Below are positions 14,955 through 23,570 of a stretch of DNA of 64,000 nucleotides, one piece after another. Source of the stretch: GCA-020348365 sp964347995 (GTDB taxonomy: Archaea; Thermoproteota; Bathyarchaeia; Bathyarchaeales; Bathyarchaeaceae); the NCBI GenBank assembly GCA_964347995.1, contig CAYGBA010000001.1, positions 1 through 64,000 of the forward strand, written 5' to 3'. The translations under genes were made by a program, and so were the position numbers. The notes under the pieces were generated by a model. That model made no database searches. It had not been told where the DNA came from and saw only the letters and a program-made list of their open reading frames with translations. Numbering within the stretch: position 1 is the stretch's first letter; every line of letters begins with the position of its first letter.

Positions 14955-16232
14955 ATGGATAACATGCCCGTTAGAAAGAAGGCGATTAAGGCGATTGAAG
15001 GAAGATTAATTGACGGGACCGGAAGCACTCCAACTAGAAAAGCTATCGTTGTAATAGAAAAAGAAAAAATCAAAGAAGTGGGCAAGGCAAGCGAAATCAA
15101 GATTCCAGATGGTGCAGAGCTGATAGATGCTTCAGGCAAGACTGTCATGCCAGGGTTAATAGATTCTCACATGCATTTCATGGGCTTGGTGAGTGACAAA
15201 TTTGTTGAGGAAAAAATTGTAAGACCCATAGAACTTGGAATCATAAAAGCGGTTTTTGACGCCAGAGACCTCCTAGAAGCTGGCTTCACCACCGTAAAGG
15301 ACTGCGGAAGCAGGGGAGGCCTCTTTCTAAAGAAAGCGATCAAAGAAGAATGGTCAAAGGGAATTATTAAGGCTCCAAGAGTGTTAGCAGCTGGCCGCGC
15401 TCTCAGCCAGACCTTCGGTCACGGAGACGCACACTATCTTCCAATAGAATACGCCAGACAGCTCAATCCATGCATATGCGACGGAGTTCCAGAATGCCTT
15501 AAAGCAGCTCGTCTAGCTCTCAGGGAAGGCGCAGACTTCATAAAAGTGATGACCAGTGGAGGGGTAATGTCTCAACGAGATCGACCAGAATATACGCAGT
15601 TCACGCTGGAAGAAATCAGGGCTATTGTTCGGGAGGCAGAGAAGGTGGGAACATTCGTAACTGCACATTGCCAAGGAACCGAGGCTATAAAGCTCTCCAT
15701 CAAAGGTGGAATAAGAACAATCGACCACGCCTTCTATCCAGATGAAGAAGCGATAGAAATGGCAATCAAGAAGAACGTCGCTTTCGTTCCAACACTCTCA
15801 ATAAACCAACAAATAGTAAAAGGCGGGGTAGAAGCAGGTTATCCTCCATGGGCAGTGGAAAAGGCGGAGGAAGCTTGGGAAGAAGTTTGCAGGAATATCG
15901 AGAAGTCACATAGAGCTGGCGTACCCATCTGTGCAGCCACCGACTTCTGTGGTTCTCCACTTCTGAAATTTGGCAAAAACGCTATGGAACTTGAGCTACT
16001 TGTCAAGAAATGTCATTTCAAGCCCCTTGAAGCTATTGTAGCTGCTACCAAAAACGCTGCTGAATTCGCATGCAACTTAGGAGGCAAGATTGGAACAATA
16101 GAGGAGGGGAAATTTGCCGACATCATTGTTGTGGAAGGAGACCCACTGAAAGACATAACGATTCTACAAGACTTAGAAAAGATAAAGATGGTAATGAGAA
16201 AAGGGGGAATAGAAGTCAATCGAGGATTATAA
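14955..16232 (+). CDS. metal-dependent amidohydrolase (imidazolonepropionase/Xaa-Pro dipeptidase-like)
   Basis: A 425-residue amidohydrolase-superfamily enzyme. A small beta-sandwich flanks a TIM barrel. Metal ligands are seen in DSHMHFMG, FIKVMTSGG (the likely carbamylated Lys), VTAHCQG, IDHAF and CAATDFCG. These enzymes hydrolyse amide or ring C-N bonds; the subgroup resembles imidazolonepropionases and proline dipeptidases. The substrate cannot be told from sequence. A DUF401 membrane protein follows 41 bp downstream on the same strand, suggesting that transport and hydrolysis of a common substrate are linked. Confidence 0.88.
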   Translation: MDNMPVRKKAIKAIEGRLIDGTGSTPTRKAIVVIEKEKIKEVGKASEIKIPDGAELIDASGKTVMPGLIDSHMHFMGLVSDKFVEEKIVRPIELGIIKAVFDARDLLEAGFTTVKDCGSRGGLFLKKAIKEEWSKGIIKAPRVLAAGRALSQTFGHGDAHYLPIEYARQLNPCICDGVPECLKAARLALREGADFIKVMTSGGVMSQRDRPEYTQFTLEEIRAIVREAEKVGTFVTAHCQGTEAIKLSIKGGIRTIDHAFYPDEEAIEMAIKKNVAFVPTLSINQQIVKGGVEAGYPPWAVEKAEEAWEEVCRNIEKSHRAGVPICAATDFCGSPLLKFGKNAMELELLVKKCHFKPLEAIVAATKNAAEFACNLGGKIGTIEEGKFADIIVVEGDPLKDITILQDLEKIKMVMRKGGIEVNRGL

Positions 16233-16273
16233 ACCCTCAATATCCCCTTTTTATTTCTGTTGGAAGAGATTCG

Positions 16274-17503
16274 ATGTCTCCACCTCTGATTTGGATGGGA
16301 TTCTTCCTTGCACTCGCCGTTCTACTACTTGTCTCCAGAAGAAATTTCGCCGCGGCCATGTTTCTAGGAGCGCTCATTCTGGCAGTTTTCACCATACCTT
16401 TCAATGAGATAGCCCCGCCATTCATTTCAGCTTTTACAGACCCATCTACAATGTTGTTGGCCATAGCTGTGGGTTTGATCCCTATTATAGGGGGCATATT
16501 GAAGGACACTGGACAAATGGACAATTTAGTTAAGAACATGAAGATAGGGAAGAAGGCCTTTCTTGCAGTTTCTCCAGCGTTGCTAGGAATGCTTCCTATG
16601 CCTGGAGGCGCCCTACTTTCTTCTCCAATGGTGGAAAAAGCAGGTGAGGGGATATCAAGGGAGAAGAAATGTGCTCTCAACGTATGGTTTCGTCATATTC
16701 TGTTTCTCATATATCCTTTGACCCCCGCCTTGATTGTCTCCGTCAGAATCGCTAACGAGGAGTTGCAGAAAAGGGGGATTACCAGTGTTTCTCTTGATCT
16801 TTACCAAGTCCTACTATATCTGGCACCCTTCTTTCTTTTGTCCACCCTTTTTGGGTATGTTTTCTTTCTTCATAAGATCAAAGGAGAAATTGACTATGAA
16901 CAGAAACCTTCCTTGGATAGGGTTCTTCTACCTTTGACTGCGATCTTGATCGCTCCAATCCTAGATTTCCTAATCAAAACCTTGTTTGCTCCTTCTATTC
17001 CTGAAGCAGCTACGCTGATCGCTATAACAAGCAGCTTGATTCTCGTCGTGATCATTGGAAGATTGGGAGCTAGAGATTTTGGCAAGATCGCTTGGAAGTC
17101 AAAACCATGGGATTTCGCCTTCATAATCGTGGGGATGGCAGTTTTCCTTAATGTATTCAGAATCTCTGGCATTCCAACGCTGATACAGAGCCTTCAGATC
17201 ACTCCAGTGATTCTTTGCGTCGTAATAGGTTTCTTGCTTGGTTTTGCTACCGGCAGAATACAAACGCCTGCCTTAATCATTATCCCCATATTTTTCACAA
17301 AGGGATGGATTCTATCTGCTCCGGTCTTTGCTATAATGTTCTTCAGCATTTTTCTTGGTTATGCTCTCACACCTGTCCACCCATGCGTTTCTTTATCCGC
17401 TCAGTTCTTCCATGTGGAAATCAAAGATTTCCTGAAGGCAATCTTTCCTCCTACATTGATCGGCTTTGTGGTTAGCTTCATTCTGCTTTCCGTTATTTCG
17501 TGA
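16274..17503 (+). CDS. DUF401-family integral membrane protein (probable permease)
   Basis: A roughly 410-residue polytopic protein with about ten hydrophobic segments. The family hallmark LLGMLPMPGGALLSSPMV lies near residues 105-122. DUF401 is related to anion/organic-acid permeases (the GntP/citrate group), but substrates are not established. The frame is open from 16070, inside the amidohydrolase gene, but the upstream part is unlike membrane protein. ATG 16274 follows a purine-rich GGAAGAGA and starts MSPPLIWMGFFLALAV. It is presumably cotranscribed with the amidohydrolase. Confidence 0.85.
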   Translation: MSPPLIWMGFFLALAVLLLVSRRNFAAAMFLGALILAVFTIPFNEIAPPFISAFTDPSTMLLAIAVGLIPIIGGILKDTGQMDNLVKNMKIGKKAFLAVSPALLGMLPMPGGALLSSPMVEKAGEGISREKKCALNVWFRHILFLIYPLTPALIVSVRIANEELQKRGITSVSLDLYQVLLYLAPFFLLSTLFGYVFFLHKIKGEIDYEQKPSLDRVLLPLTAILIAPILDFLIKTLFAPSIPEAATLIAITSSLILVVIIGRLGARDFGKIAWKSKPWDFAFIIVGMAVFLNVFRISGIPTLIQSLQITPVILCVVIGFLLGFATGRIQTPALIIIPIFFTKGWILSAPVFAIMFFSIFLGYALTPVHPCVSLSAQFFHVEIKDFLKAIFPPTLIGFVVSFILLSVIS

Positions 17504-17517
17504 AAGAGTGAAAAACC

Positions 17518-18120
17518 TTGAAGGAATCGGAAGGGTTTAGGCGGGTTATCCTTGTTACTGGGACACCGGGTGTGGGAAAGACCGTCGTATCCCGTTTGTT
17601 AACGTCAAAATTGAAGGGACTACGTATCGACTTGGCGGATCTTGTCAAGCAGGAAGAGCTGACTAGCGGCGTTGATGAAGCGAGGAAAACGCTTATTGCG
17701 GATATGGAAAAGGTTTCAAAAAGGACGCTGGAAATTATACAGGATTGCGAAGGGGATGTTATAGTTGATGGTCACTATGCTGTGGATGTTGTGCCAGCGG
17801 AGGATGCGCACTTGGTCTTTGTTTTGAGGAGACATCCCGATGAACTAAAGATGTTTATGGAGAAACGTGGATTTAGAAACAGGAAGCTCTGGGAAAATCT
17901 CGTTGCCGAAATCTTGGATGTTTGTCTCTCTGAGGCAGTGGAAGCTTGCGGTGTTGATAAAGTGTGCGAGATTGATGCCACCGGTAGAGGCACTGAAGGG
18001 GTAGTGGAGAATATGATTCAGATTTTGGAAGATAAAGAGGAATGCAGGGTCGGTGTGGTTGACTGGTTGAGGAAACTTGATGAAGAGGGACGGCTGGACG
18101 AGTTTCTAAGACATTTCTAG
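17518..18120 (+). CDS. adenylate kinase 6 (Fap7)-type nucleotide kinase/NTPase
   Basis: A 200-residue P-loop protein. The Walker A motif GTPGVGKTVVS (about residues 15-25) is followed by IVDGHYAVDVV and by a lid with RGFRNRKLWENLVAEI. This order is that of archaeal AK6/Fap7, which phosphorylates AMP and acts in small-subunit ribosome maturation in eukaryotes. The C-terminal 30 residues (VVDWLRKLDEEGRLDEFLRHF) are a common archaeal extension. The start is TTG 17518, 14 bp after the permease stop; no ATG in frame precedes the P-loop. Confidence 0.85.
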   Translation: MKESEGFRRVILVTGTPGVGKTVVSRLLTSKLKGLRIDLADLVKQEELTSGVDEARKTLIADMEKVSKRTLEIIQDCEGDVIVDGHYAVDVVPAEDAHLVFVLRRHPDELKMFMEKRGFRNRKLWENLVAEILDVCLSEAVEACGVDKVCEIDATGRGTEGVVENMIQILEDKEECRVGVVDWLRKLDEEGRLDEFLRHF

Positions 18121-18121
18121 A

Positions 18122-18460
18122 TTATCCCAGCCTACGTAGGATCTGACGCTTTGTGAGCAGACTGATGGCTCGACGATTTGCGTAGGCCTTTGCGTGGCCA
18201 CTGAATTTCTGGGAAACCATTATCGGATTAGGCAAACCCACATCTGCCGATGCCTTATCTAGGCTTATCACCATGTTGACGCCCACAGTTCTCTTCCAGT
18301 CCTTTATCTGAACCAAGCGTCTTTCATTGCCTTTGTGAATGACGAGATCGAATCTATGTGGCAGTCCGGAAAGGCCCTCTAAAACGGTGTCTCTCTCTAT
18401 CTTGTACCCTTCATGTCTAAAACATTTGGTTGCAAGATCGACGATAGAAGCCTTACTCAT
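18122..18460 (-). CDS. small PD-(D/E)XK nuclease-like protein
   Basis: A 112-residue protein with a restriction-endonuclease-like core. RHEGYKIERDTVLEG gives the opening helix and strand. RFDLVIHKGNERRLVQIKDWKR carries the D-x(n)-QxK pattern expected for a metal-dependent nuclease, with Gln in place of Glu. VNMVISLDKASADVGLP resembles the Mrr-type follow-on. The role may be DNA repair, recombination or self/non-self cleavage; none is proven. It is convergent with the AK6 gene, with one base between the stops. Confidence 0.65.
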   Translation of the reverse strand: MSKASIVDLATKCFRHEGYKIERDTVLEGLSGLPHRFDLVIHKGNERRLVQIKDWKRTVGVNMVISLDKASADVGLPNPIMVSQKFSGHAKAYANRRAISLLTKRQILRRLG

Positions 18461-18909
18461 CTGTCTTGTCCTCTTACTGCAGTTATGCGCGCGTTGGGAA
18501 AAAGCTTTTCGCCGAAAAGAGAGCCTTTTAGAATTCTGAGTTACTTATGCAACCCAGTGTTCGATTCTTGCGAGTAAGATTGGATCACCTACAGCTGTAA
18601 AGCCGAAGTTCGTCGCGCTTACATTGTGAAAAACCGTAGAGTGCGCGTCTCCTAATTAAGGGTTGCTGGAAAAAATGCGCCCGTTCAAAAGAAATGTTTA
18701 ATCTGATTCTTATTGGGCCTTTTTTCCTGAACTGATTGTGCGACAGATTTTTATCTAAATTTACCACGATCTAACATTCTGAGAGTAGTAAAGCCGTTGT
18801 CGTTTTACTGATTCTTACTTCATAAATGATAAATCAATTGCATGCCTGCAACGTAAAGCACGTGCATATGAGTTAGGTGCATACTGCCGTACATTTGGGG
18901 AATTGTTGG
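18461..18909. other. 449-bp intergenic stretch with no recognised gene
   Basis: I checked both strands for short coding frames, tRNA arms and obvious hairpins and found nothing convincing. An AT-rich element near 18749-18762 (TTTTTATCTAAATTT) and another near 18820-18835 could be promoters for the membrane operon downstream. Confidence 0.4.
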
Positions 18910-19206
18910 ATGGTAGACAAGGCTGAAATTTCAGGATATGTTGTCTTGATTGTAGGCGTGGCTCTGTTGGTTTTCACGTTCATTAACGCCTATCTTTTCC
19001 TCATAGGAGTGTTGAATATCTCAATCGGGGATTGGGTGGCCGAACTTGGGGAGCTTTTAGGTCCGTTGGTCGAAACTTGTATACGAGTAATGTACCTTGG
19101 CATAATGGGATGGATCGGCGCTTTACTAACCAAAAGAGGAATAGACTTCCTTTCCAAGCTTCCGCGAGGAGTCAAGAAGGAAGCTGAGAAGAAATCTGGC
19201 GACTGA
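18910..19206 (+). CDS. small membrane protein, first gene of a three-gene exported/membrane operon
   Basis: A 98-residue protein with two membrane helices (YVVLIVGVALLVFTFINAYLF, which spans about residues 9-29, and a second around 60-80) and a basic cytoplasmic tail ending EAEKKSGD. The frame is open from 18877, but ATG 18910 (MVDKAEISGY) is the better start. No known family is recognised. The next gene begins 16 bp downstream. The three genes probably form one membrane complex or surface assembly. Confidence 0.7.
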   Translation: MVDKAEISGYVVLIVGVALLVFTFINAYLFLIGVLNISIGDWVAELGELLGPLVETCIRVMYLGIMGWIGALLTKRGIDFLSKLPRGVKKEAEKKSGD

Positions 19207-19221
19207 AGGAAAGAAGGGCTG

Positions 19222-20016
19222 ATGAGACAGTCCATTCGAGCGTTGGGCTGGGCGAGCAAGATACTCTGGATTGCAACTACAGTTTTCATGGTCACCTCTT
19301 TATATTCCCCTTTGAAACTGATCTTGGAAAGGCAGATAGACATCGGATCGCCCCAACCTTCCTTTTCAAATGGAACAATGACAGTATCCATACCCTTCGT
19401 TGTAAATAACACAGGTTTTTACGACATATCTGACTTGAACGTGACAACATCGGCTACAGATTGCAACAGCACGTTAATCTCAACATCAACAACTTCTTTG
19501 GAGAACATACCGAGAGGTGGAAGCGTCGACGAAACTCACGCGATCTCCGTGAGCATAGATGACATCATATCAAAGAATCTGACTTACCTATTACTTAACG
19601 ACGCGACGATTATCTTGGATGTATGTGTAGGACTGAAAATCGCACATGTCATCCCTCTCAAAGTGTCAACAAGTGTAAACATGTCTTGGGGAGCGCCTTT
19701 CTACAATGCTTCCGTAAGGATAGCGGATTTCCCAGAGCCATACAACTCCAGTCATTATGTTATAGACGCATGGTCAAGCTTTGAAAATCATTCGCCCTTC
19801 GACGTGAACGGAACGCTAAGACTTGAAATCTTTGACGAGAGCGAGGAATTTATAGGTGTCTGGATCGGTCAGGTAAGTGCTCCCTCAGAAGGGGAATACA
19901 GTGAGAAGGTGACCATGTACGTTAAGCCTTCCCAGTTCTCTGGGACTGGAGAAGTACATGTCTATTTTGAAGGTCCACTGGGCAGTGTAGAGTGGTGGTT
20001 TACATATGGCGGATGA
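19222..20016 (+). CDS. membrane-anchored, sequon-rich extracellular protein
   Basis: A 264-residue protein with an N-terminal signal anchor (ILWIATTVFMVTSLYS) and a long beta-rich outer domain. I count about ten N-x-S/T sequons (NGT, NNT, NVT, NST, NLT, NMS, NAS, NSS, NHS, NGT), so heavy N-glycosylation by AglB is likely. The outer domain suggests two related beta-sandwich units (FVVNNTGFYDISDLNV and SSFENHSPFDVNG have similar phrasing). No enzymatic motif is present. It overlaps the next gene by 11 bp. Confidence 0.7.
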   Translation: MRQSIRALGWASKILWIATTVFMVTSLYSPLKLILERQIDIGSPQPSFSNGTMTVSIPFVVNNTGFYDISDLNVTTSATDCNSTLISTSTTSLENIPRGGSVDETHAISVSIDDIISKNLTYLLLNDATIILDVCVGLKIAHVIPLKVSTSVNMSWGAPFYNASVRIADFPEPYNSSHYVIDAWSSFENHSPFDVNGTLRLEIFDESEEFIGVWIGQVSAPSEGEYSEKVTMYVKPSQFSGTGEVHVYFEGPLGSVEWWFTYGG

Positions 20017-20485
20017 AGGAAACTTGAAATCAGTTTTGAAGAAGATAATGTCGAACGTGACAAAGGCGGTCTTGAAAGGGTTTATTATGTTTCTTCTAAC
20101 TTATCTCTTGCCAACGCTGGTGGTAGAGGCTATGGTGCCTTCTAGCTCACCTTTTGGGATGCCTTCAGAGTATACGACTCTCTTGTACGTGTTCTCGGCA
20201 ATAGTCGTCTTCTTCACCGTTGTCACCGAACTCTTCTCTGGAACCATTCTTCAGCACGCCTTCTGCGTCGGTAGAGCAATAGTCCTGATAGTTTACTTTG
20301 TCTACGCCCTGAATGGCGGCATCTTTGTGTCGACTTTTCAAATTCCCGGGCAACAGCAAGTTATACGTATTTTTGCCAATCTGAGAGCTTTCCTTGCCGT
20401 GCTAATCTTTATTAATCTTTTAGGATTTGCAAAGGGTATGCTTCAGGTCATAAACTTCCTGTCTGGAAAAGCTGACCTGAAATAG
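20006..20485 (+). CDS. polytopic membrane protein of unknown function
   Basis: A 159-residue protein with about four hydrophobic segments (GFIMFLLTYLLPTLVVEAMV, LLYVFSAIVVFFTVVTELF, IVLIVYFVYAL and AFLAVLIFINLLGFA) and a short charged N-terminus. No family is recognised. ATG 20006 lies inside the end of the preceding gene, so translation is probably coupled. Together with its two partners it looks like a small membrane assembly with one exposed glycoprotein. Confidence 0.7.
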   Translation: MADEGNLKSVLKKIMSNVTKAVLKGFIMFLLTYLLPTLVVEAMVPSSSPFGMPSEYTTLLYVFSAIVVFFTVVTELFSGTILQHAFCVGRAIVLIVYFVYALNGGIFVSTFQIPGQQQVIRIFANLRAFLAVLIFINLLGFAKGMLQVINFLSGKADLK

Positions 20486-20559
20486 CTCCAATGAGGAATG
20501 GAGTTCCACACCTGGGAAAATTCTTGAGTCGCGGTTGGGATGTAAGTAGCTCGTTTTCA

Positions 20560-21807
20560 CTAGGATTTATTGACTTCGAGAACGATTCCAGCAGCTGCGG
20601 CTCCTTTCTTGCCTTCGACTACGAATCTTCCAAGCTGAGGGATTTCAGAATATTTTTCTAAGCATGTTGGGTCGAGGGTGGAGAATTTCACCCTGGCGAT
20701 GTCTCCATCTTTTAGGCCACCATGAAGCTTCTGTTGTATTGCCAGATTGATGGGGTCCATTTTTTCTAAGATTTTGTGGACTTTGCATTTTCTTTCTGTG
20801 GTTCCGTAGCGGATTTTTAGTACATCGTTGTTTTCTATCTGGATATCTGTCAGCACTATTATCTGTGCTGGGAAGCTTTGAATGGTTTCTGCGTTGTTTT
20901 GGGGGTAGCTGATCACTTCGCCTCTTTTAATTTGGTCTACTCCGTCTACAGAAAGCTCCACGGAGTCGCCCGGTTCAGCTCTGTCTACTTCTTTTCCGAA
21001 AAGCTCTATCTTCCTTATCAGCCCTTTCTGTGTGGATGGACTGAAGAAGAGGTCTTTTCCTGTTTCTATGCTTCCCGTTTCGATCTTGCAGATGATGATC
21101 TTTCCTTTCTCTGTATCATACACGTCTTGGACGAAGCCTCTCAGCGGCTTGTCTGTTGGTAGAGCCGGGGGAGTGATGTTCTGATCTAGAGCGTCGATGA
21201 ATGTTGTACCATCATACCATGCCATTTTTCGGGACTTCTTGAAAACGTTGTCTCCTCTCAAGGCGGATAATGGAATGGTTGGAACGTTCTTGTAGTCCAG
21301 AGAATCTAGGAATATGTTTAGCCTTTCCAAGATTTCTTTGAATATTGACTGATCATAGTTTATTTCGTCCATCTTGTTTACTGCAACGACTAGTTGCTTG
21401 ATCCCAAGGGTCTTCACGAGATATGCGTGTTGTTTAGTTTGGTCTTTTATTCCCTCTTTTGCGGAGATTACTAGGACGGCTGCGTCGGCTTGCGATGCCC
21501 CTGTTATCATGTTTTTGATGAATTCCTTGTGGCCTGGGCAATCGATGATTGTGTAGAGATGCTTTTTGGTTTTGAATGGCGTATGCATGATGTCTACGGT
21601 TAGTCCGCCTTTTCTTTCCTCTTCTAGGCTGTCTAATAGGTATGAGAATTTGAATCGTCCTCTGCCGGCTCTTTGGGTTTCTTCTTTGATTTCCTGGATT
21701 TTTTGTTGTAGGATGGCTTTGGAGTCGTAGAGGAGTCTCCCTATGAGGGTGGATTTCCCATGGTCTTTGTGGCCTATGATTACGAGGTTTATGCTGGATT
21801 TGGTCAT
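20560..21807 (-). CDS. cysN: CysN-like GTPase (EF-1A paralogue)
   Basis: A 415-residue translational-GTPase-family protein with G1 (GHKDHGKST), G3 (DCPGHKEF) and G4 (NKMD), followed by two beta-barrel domains. The family includes elongation factor 1A and CysN, the GTPase subunit of sulfate adenylyltransferase. A CysD fragment two genes upstream in the same run supports the CysN reading. CysN drives APS formation by CysD, and here CysD seems to be truncated, so the present role is uncertain. The start overlaps the phosphodiesterase-like gene stop by four bases. A second translation-factor function cannot be excluded. Confidence 0.75.
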   Translation of the reverse strand: MTKSSINLVIIGHKDHGKSTLIGRLLYDSKAILQQKIQEIKEETQRAGRGRFKFSYLLDSLEEERKGGLTVDIMHTPFKTKKHLYTIIDCPGHKEFIKNMITGASQADAAVLVISAKEGIKDQTKQHAYLVKTLGIKQLVVAVNKMDEINYDQSIFKEILERLNIFLDSLDYKNVPTIPLSALRGDNVFKKSRKMAWYDGTTFIDALDQNITPPALPTDKPLRGFVQDVYDTEKGKIIICKIETGSIETGKDLFFSPSTQKGLIRKIELFGKEVDRAEPGDSVELSVDGVDQIKRGEVISYPQNNAETIQSFPAQIIVLTDIQIENNDVLKIRYGTTERKCKVHKILEKMDPINLAIQQKLHGGLKDGDIARVKFSTLDPTCLEKYSEIPQLGRFVVEGKKGAAAAGIVLEVNKS

Positions 21808-22496
21808 CTTTTGGCACTTTTTATTGTTTTATGGAAGTCTGTTATTTTTGGCAGGTGGAGATTTAGCTTTCTGTTTGTTGAGTAGTAGCCCTTTTGGGTG
21901 TGGTCGCCATATCTTCCGATGGCTTTCATGCCGTGGTCGGAGATGATGAGCGTGAGGTCATTTGTATTTCTGATTCTTGCGGCTAGGTTTTCTAGTTCTG
22001 TGTAGACTCTTTTCATTTTTGTGTAGACGCCGAAGCTTAGGTGTCCTATGGCATCTGCTAGGTTGAAGTAGGCCATTAGTAGATCGTATTGTTCTAGGCT
22101 GTTGAGGAATTCTGTTTTGTTTTCTTGGTGGTTTTTCCAGATGAGTTTGTCGTATTCTTGGATTGTAGCGTTTTCGTTGAAGTAGGCTTTTAGGAGTTGT
22201 CTTTCTTTTTTGTGGTTTTCTTGTTTGTAGGCGTATGCTGGGACGTCTATGGCTTTTGGGGAGTCAAAATAACAGAGGAAGGTTTCTTCTCTCTTCAGTT
22301 GGAATTCCCACTGGCCTTCTATAGGGATTTTTGCTTCCATGTTTTTGCCTGTGAGGAAGGAGGCCCAGAGAACTATGGTCCTTGGTTCCTTGAAGTTTGT
22401 GATGTCGGTTTGACCGTGCTCTTCTTGCATTAGGTTTTTGCAGTTGAATGTTTTGACTAGGTTTTGGTCTAGCGCGTCGAGGGCTAGGATTATCAA
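21804..22496 (-). CDS. alkaline-phosphatase-superfamily protein (phosphodiesterase/sulfatase-like)
   Basis: A 230-residue protein with scattered metal-binding positions of the alkaline phosphatase superfamily. The first aspartate is in ILALDALD. A threonine in PRTIVLWASFLTGKN is the likely nucleophile. Later ligands are LADAIGHLSFG, LIISDHGMK and GRYGDHTQ. It is shorter than most members, but the metal sites are complete. It probably cleaves a phosphate or sulfate ester, perhaps of a nucleotide or lipid-linked sugar. It is sandwiched between the CysD remnant (14 bp) and the CysN-like gene (4-bp overlap), so all three were one operon. Confidence 0.7.
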   Translation of the reverse strand: MIILALDALDQNLVKTFNCKNLMQEEHGQTDITNFKEPRTIVLWASFLTGKNMEAKIPIEGQWEFQLKREETFLCYFDSPKAIDVPAYAYKQENHKKERQLLKAYFNENATIQEYDKLIWKNHQENKTEFLNSLEQYDLLMAYFNLADAIGHLSFGVYTKMKRVYTELENLAARIRNTNDLTLIISDHGMKAIGRYGDHTQKGYYSTNRKLNLHLPKITDFHKTIKSAKR

Positions 22497-22509
22497 TGTG
22501 GGTCCTGTC

Positions 22510-23007
22510 CTACATGTATCCTAGACCGCGTAGTTTCTGCATCATGTAAGCCTTCTCTTTGTCCTGGGCTCTGCCTGCGCGTTCCGAGATTTTTGTGATT
22601 TTTAGCTCTTGGATGATCTGGTCTATGGTTCGCGCGTCTGATGAGATGGGTACGGTACAGGGTTGGCATCCTAGGCTTCTGTAGCGTTTCCCGTTTTTTG
22701 CGAAGTAGAGGGGGTTTATGGGGAGGTTTTCTTCTTTGACGTATTGCCAGGCTTCGAGTTCTGTCCAGTGGAGGATGGGGTGGACTCTCATGTGTGAGTA
22801 GTCTTCTGCGGGTTTTACGTATATGTCCCACATTTCTGCGGGTTGGTTTTTGTAGTCCCATCTGAAGTCTTCGTCTCTGGGGGAGAAGATTCTTTCTTTG
22901 ACTCTTATGCCGTGTTCGTCTCTTCTTATGGAGACGAGGAGCGCGTCGAACTGTTCTTTTTCTATTGGTTCTTTAATGAGTTGCCCTGCGTGTTTAATCC
23001 CGCCCAT
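22510..23007 (-). pseudogene. cysD: CysD C-terminal half (sulfate adenylyltransferase subunit 2 remnant)
   Basis: The 165-residue frame matches only the second half of CysD: FDALLVSIRRDEHGIRVKER, then FSPRDEDFRWDYKNQPAEMW, HPILHWTELEAWQYVKEE, RYRSLGCQPCTVPI, and the conserved end KISERAGRAQDKEKAY. The N-terminal ATP-pyrophosphatase half with its SGGKDS loop is missing, so it cannot adenylate sulfate alone. The first dozen residues (MGGIKHAGQLIK) are not CysD. They continue, in frame, a broken sulfatase-like gene that lies upstream. The simplest reading is a deletion that fused the front of one gene to the back of another. A residual protein could still be made from ATG 23007. Confidence 0.8.
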
Positions 23008-23536
23008 AGGCTTGTCAGAATGGAAATTGATTTTGGTTTCTCAAATGTATGGTTGGCGGGGTTGCACAAAATGGATAATTCGCCGATTTCTGACGTTGAG
23101 TGTTTTGACAGCTTTGTTGAGCTCTTTTGGATGAACAGTTCCGAATTCGTCCGATCAGCCGAAGTCCGACACATCGGCAATTTTTCTAAAATATTCGCGT
23201 GCATTGTAACTCAGAGCTTGGATAAATCTAATTGCCAAACTATTGATCCTAGGGATGACAAAAATCCATGTTAAATCATACCAATCTGGTAATACCTTTG
23301 AAAGCCATTCAACGGTCGCCGGAAGCGGAGCTTATTACTCCTTCTAATTTTCAATCTAGATGTTTTCCGTATTGCCGTTCAAAATAGTCGTAACGGCAAG
23401 AGTCCAATACAATTAAGGCATCCCAGTCCCATTCTTTTATCTTAGTTATTTGAAATTTTTCGGGTTACAAGTATCTTCTGAAAGGGAAAATAGCGTTTCT
23501 GATTCTAGACTCAACAGAAGTCCTCAAATCAAGCAT
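22972..23536 (-). pseudogene. broken sulfatase/alkaline-phosphatase-like gene, 5' part
   Basis: Reading the minus strand from ATG 23536 gives MLDLRTSVESRIRNAIFPFR and then recognisable AP-superfamily sequence: WDALIVLDSCRYDYFERQYG, KLEGVISSAS, ATVEWLSKVLPDWYDLTW, GTVHPKELNKAVKTL, IIHFVQPRQPYI, ETKINFHSDKPMGG. The frame is interrupted by TAA (23465-23467) and three TGA codons (23351-23353, 23155-23157, 23041-23043), plus one extra base near 23319-23320. The downstream end runs into the CysD remnant. No open frame longer than about 60 codons is left. The intact ancestor was probably a sulfatase or phosphodiesterase of the surface-glycan island. Confidence 0.8.
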
Positions 23537-23570
23537 TCTACTAACCCCTCGTCAGCTGTCACATAATATC

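Noticed and set aside
18540..18600. GTTCGATTC and GGATCACCT resembling tRNA T-loop and 16S 3' end
   Set aside because: The matches are nine bases or fewer with no supporting structure around them.
23041..23467. Possible stop-codon recoding (TGA read through) in the sulfatase-like gene
   Set aside because: A TAA, an extra base and a downstream gene fusion accompany the three TGA codons, so decay explains it better.
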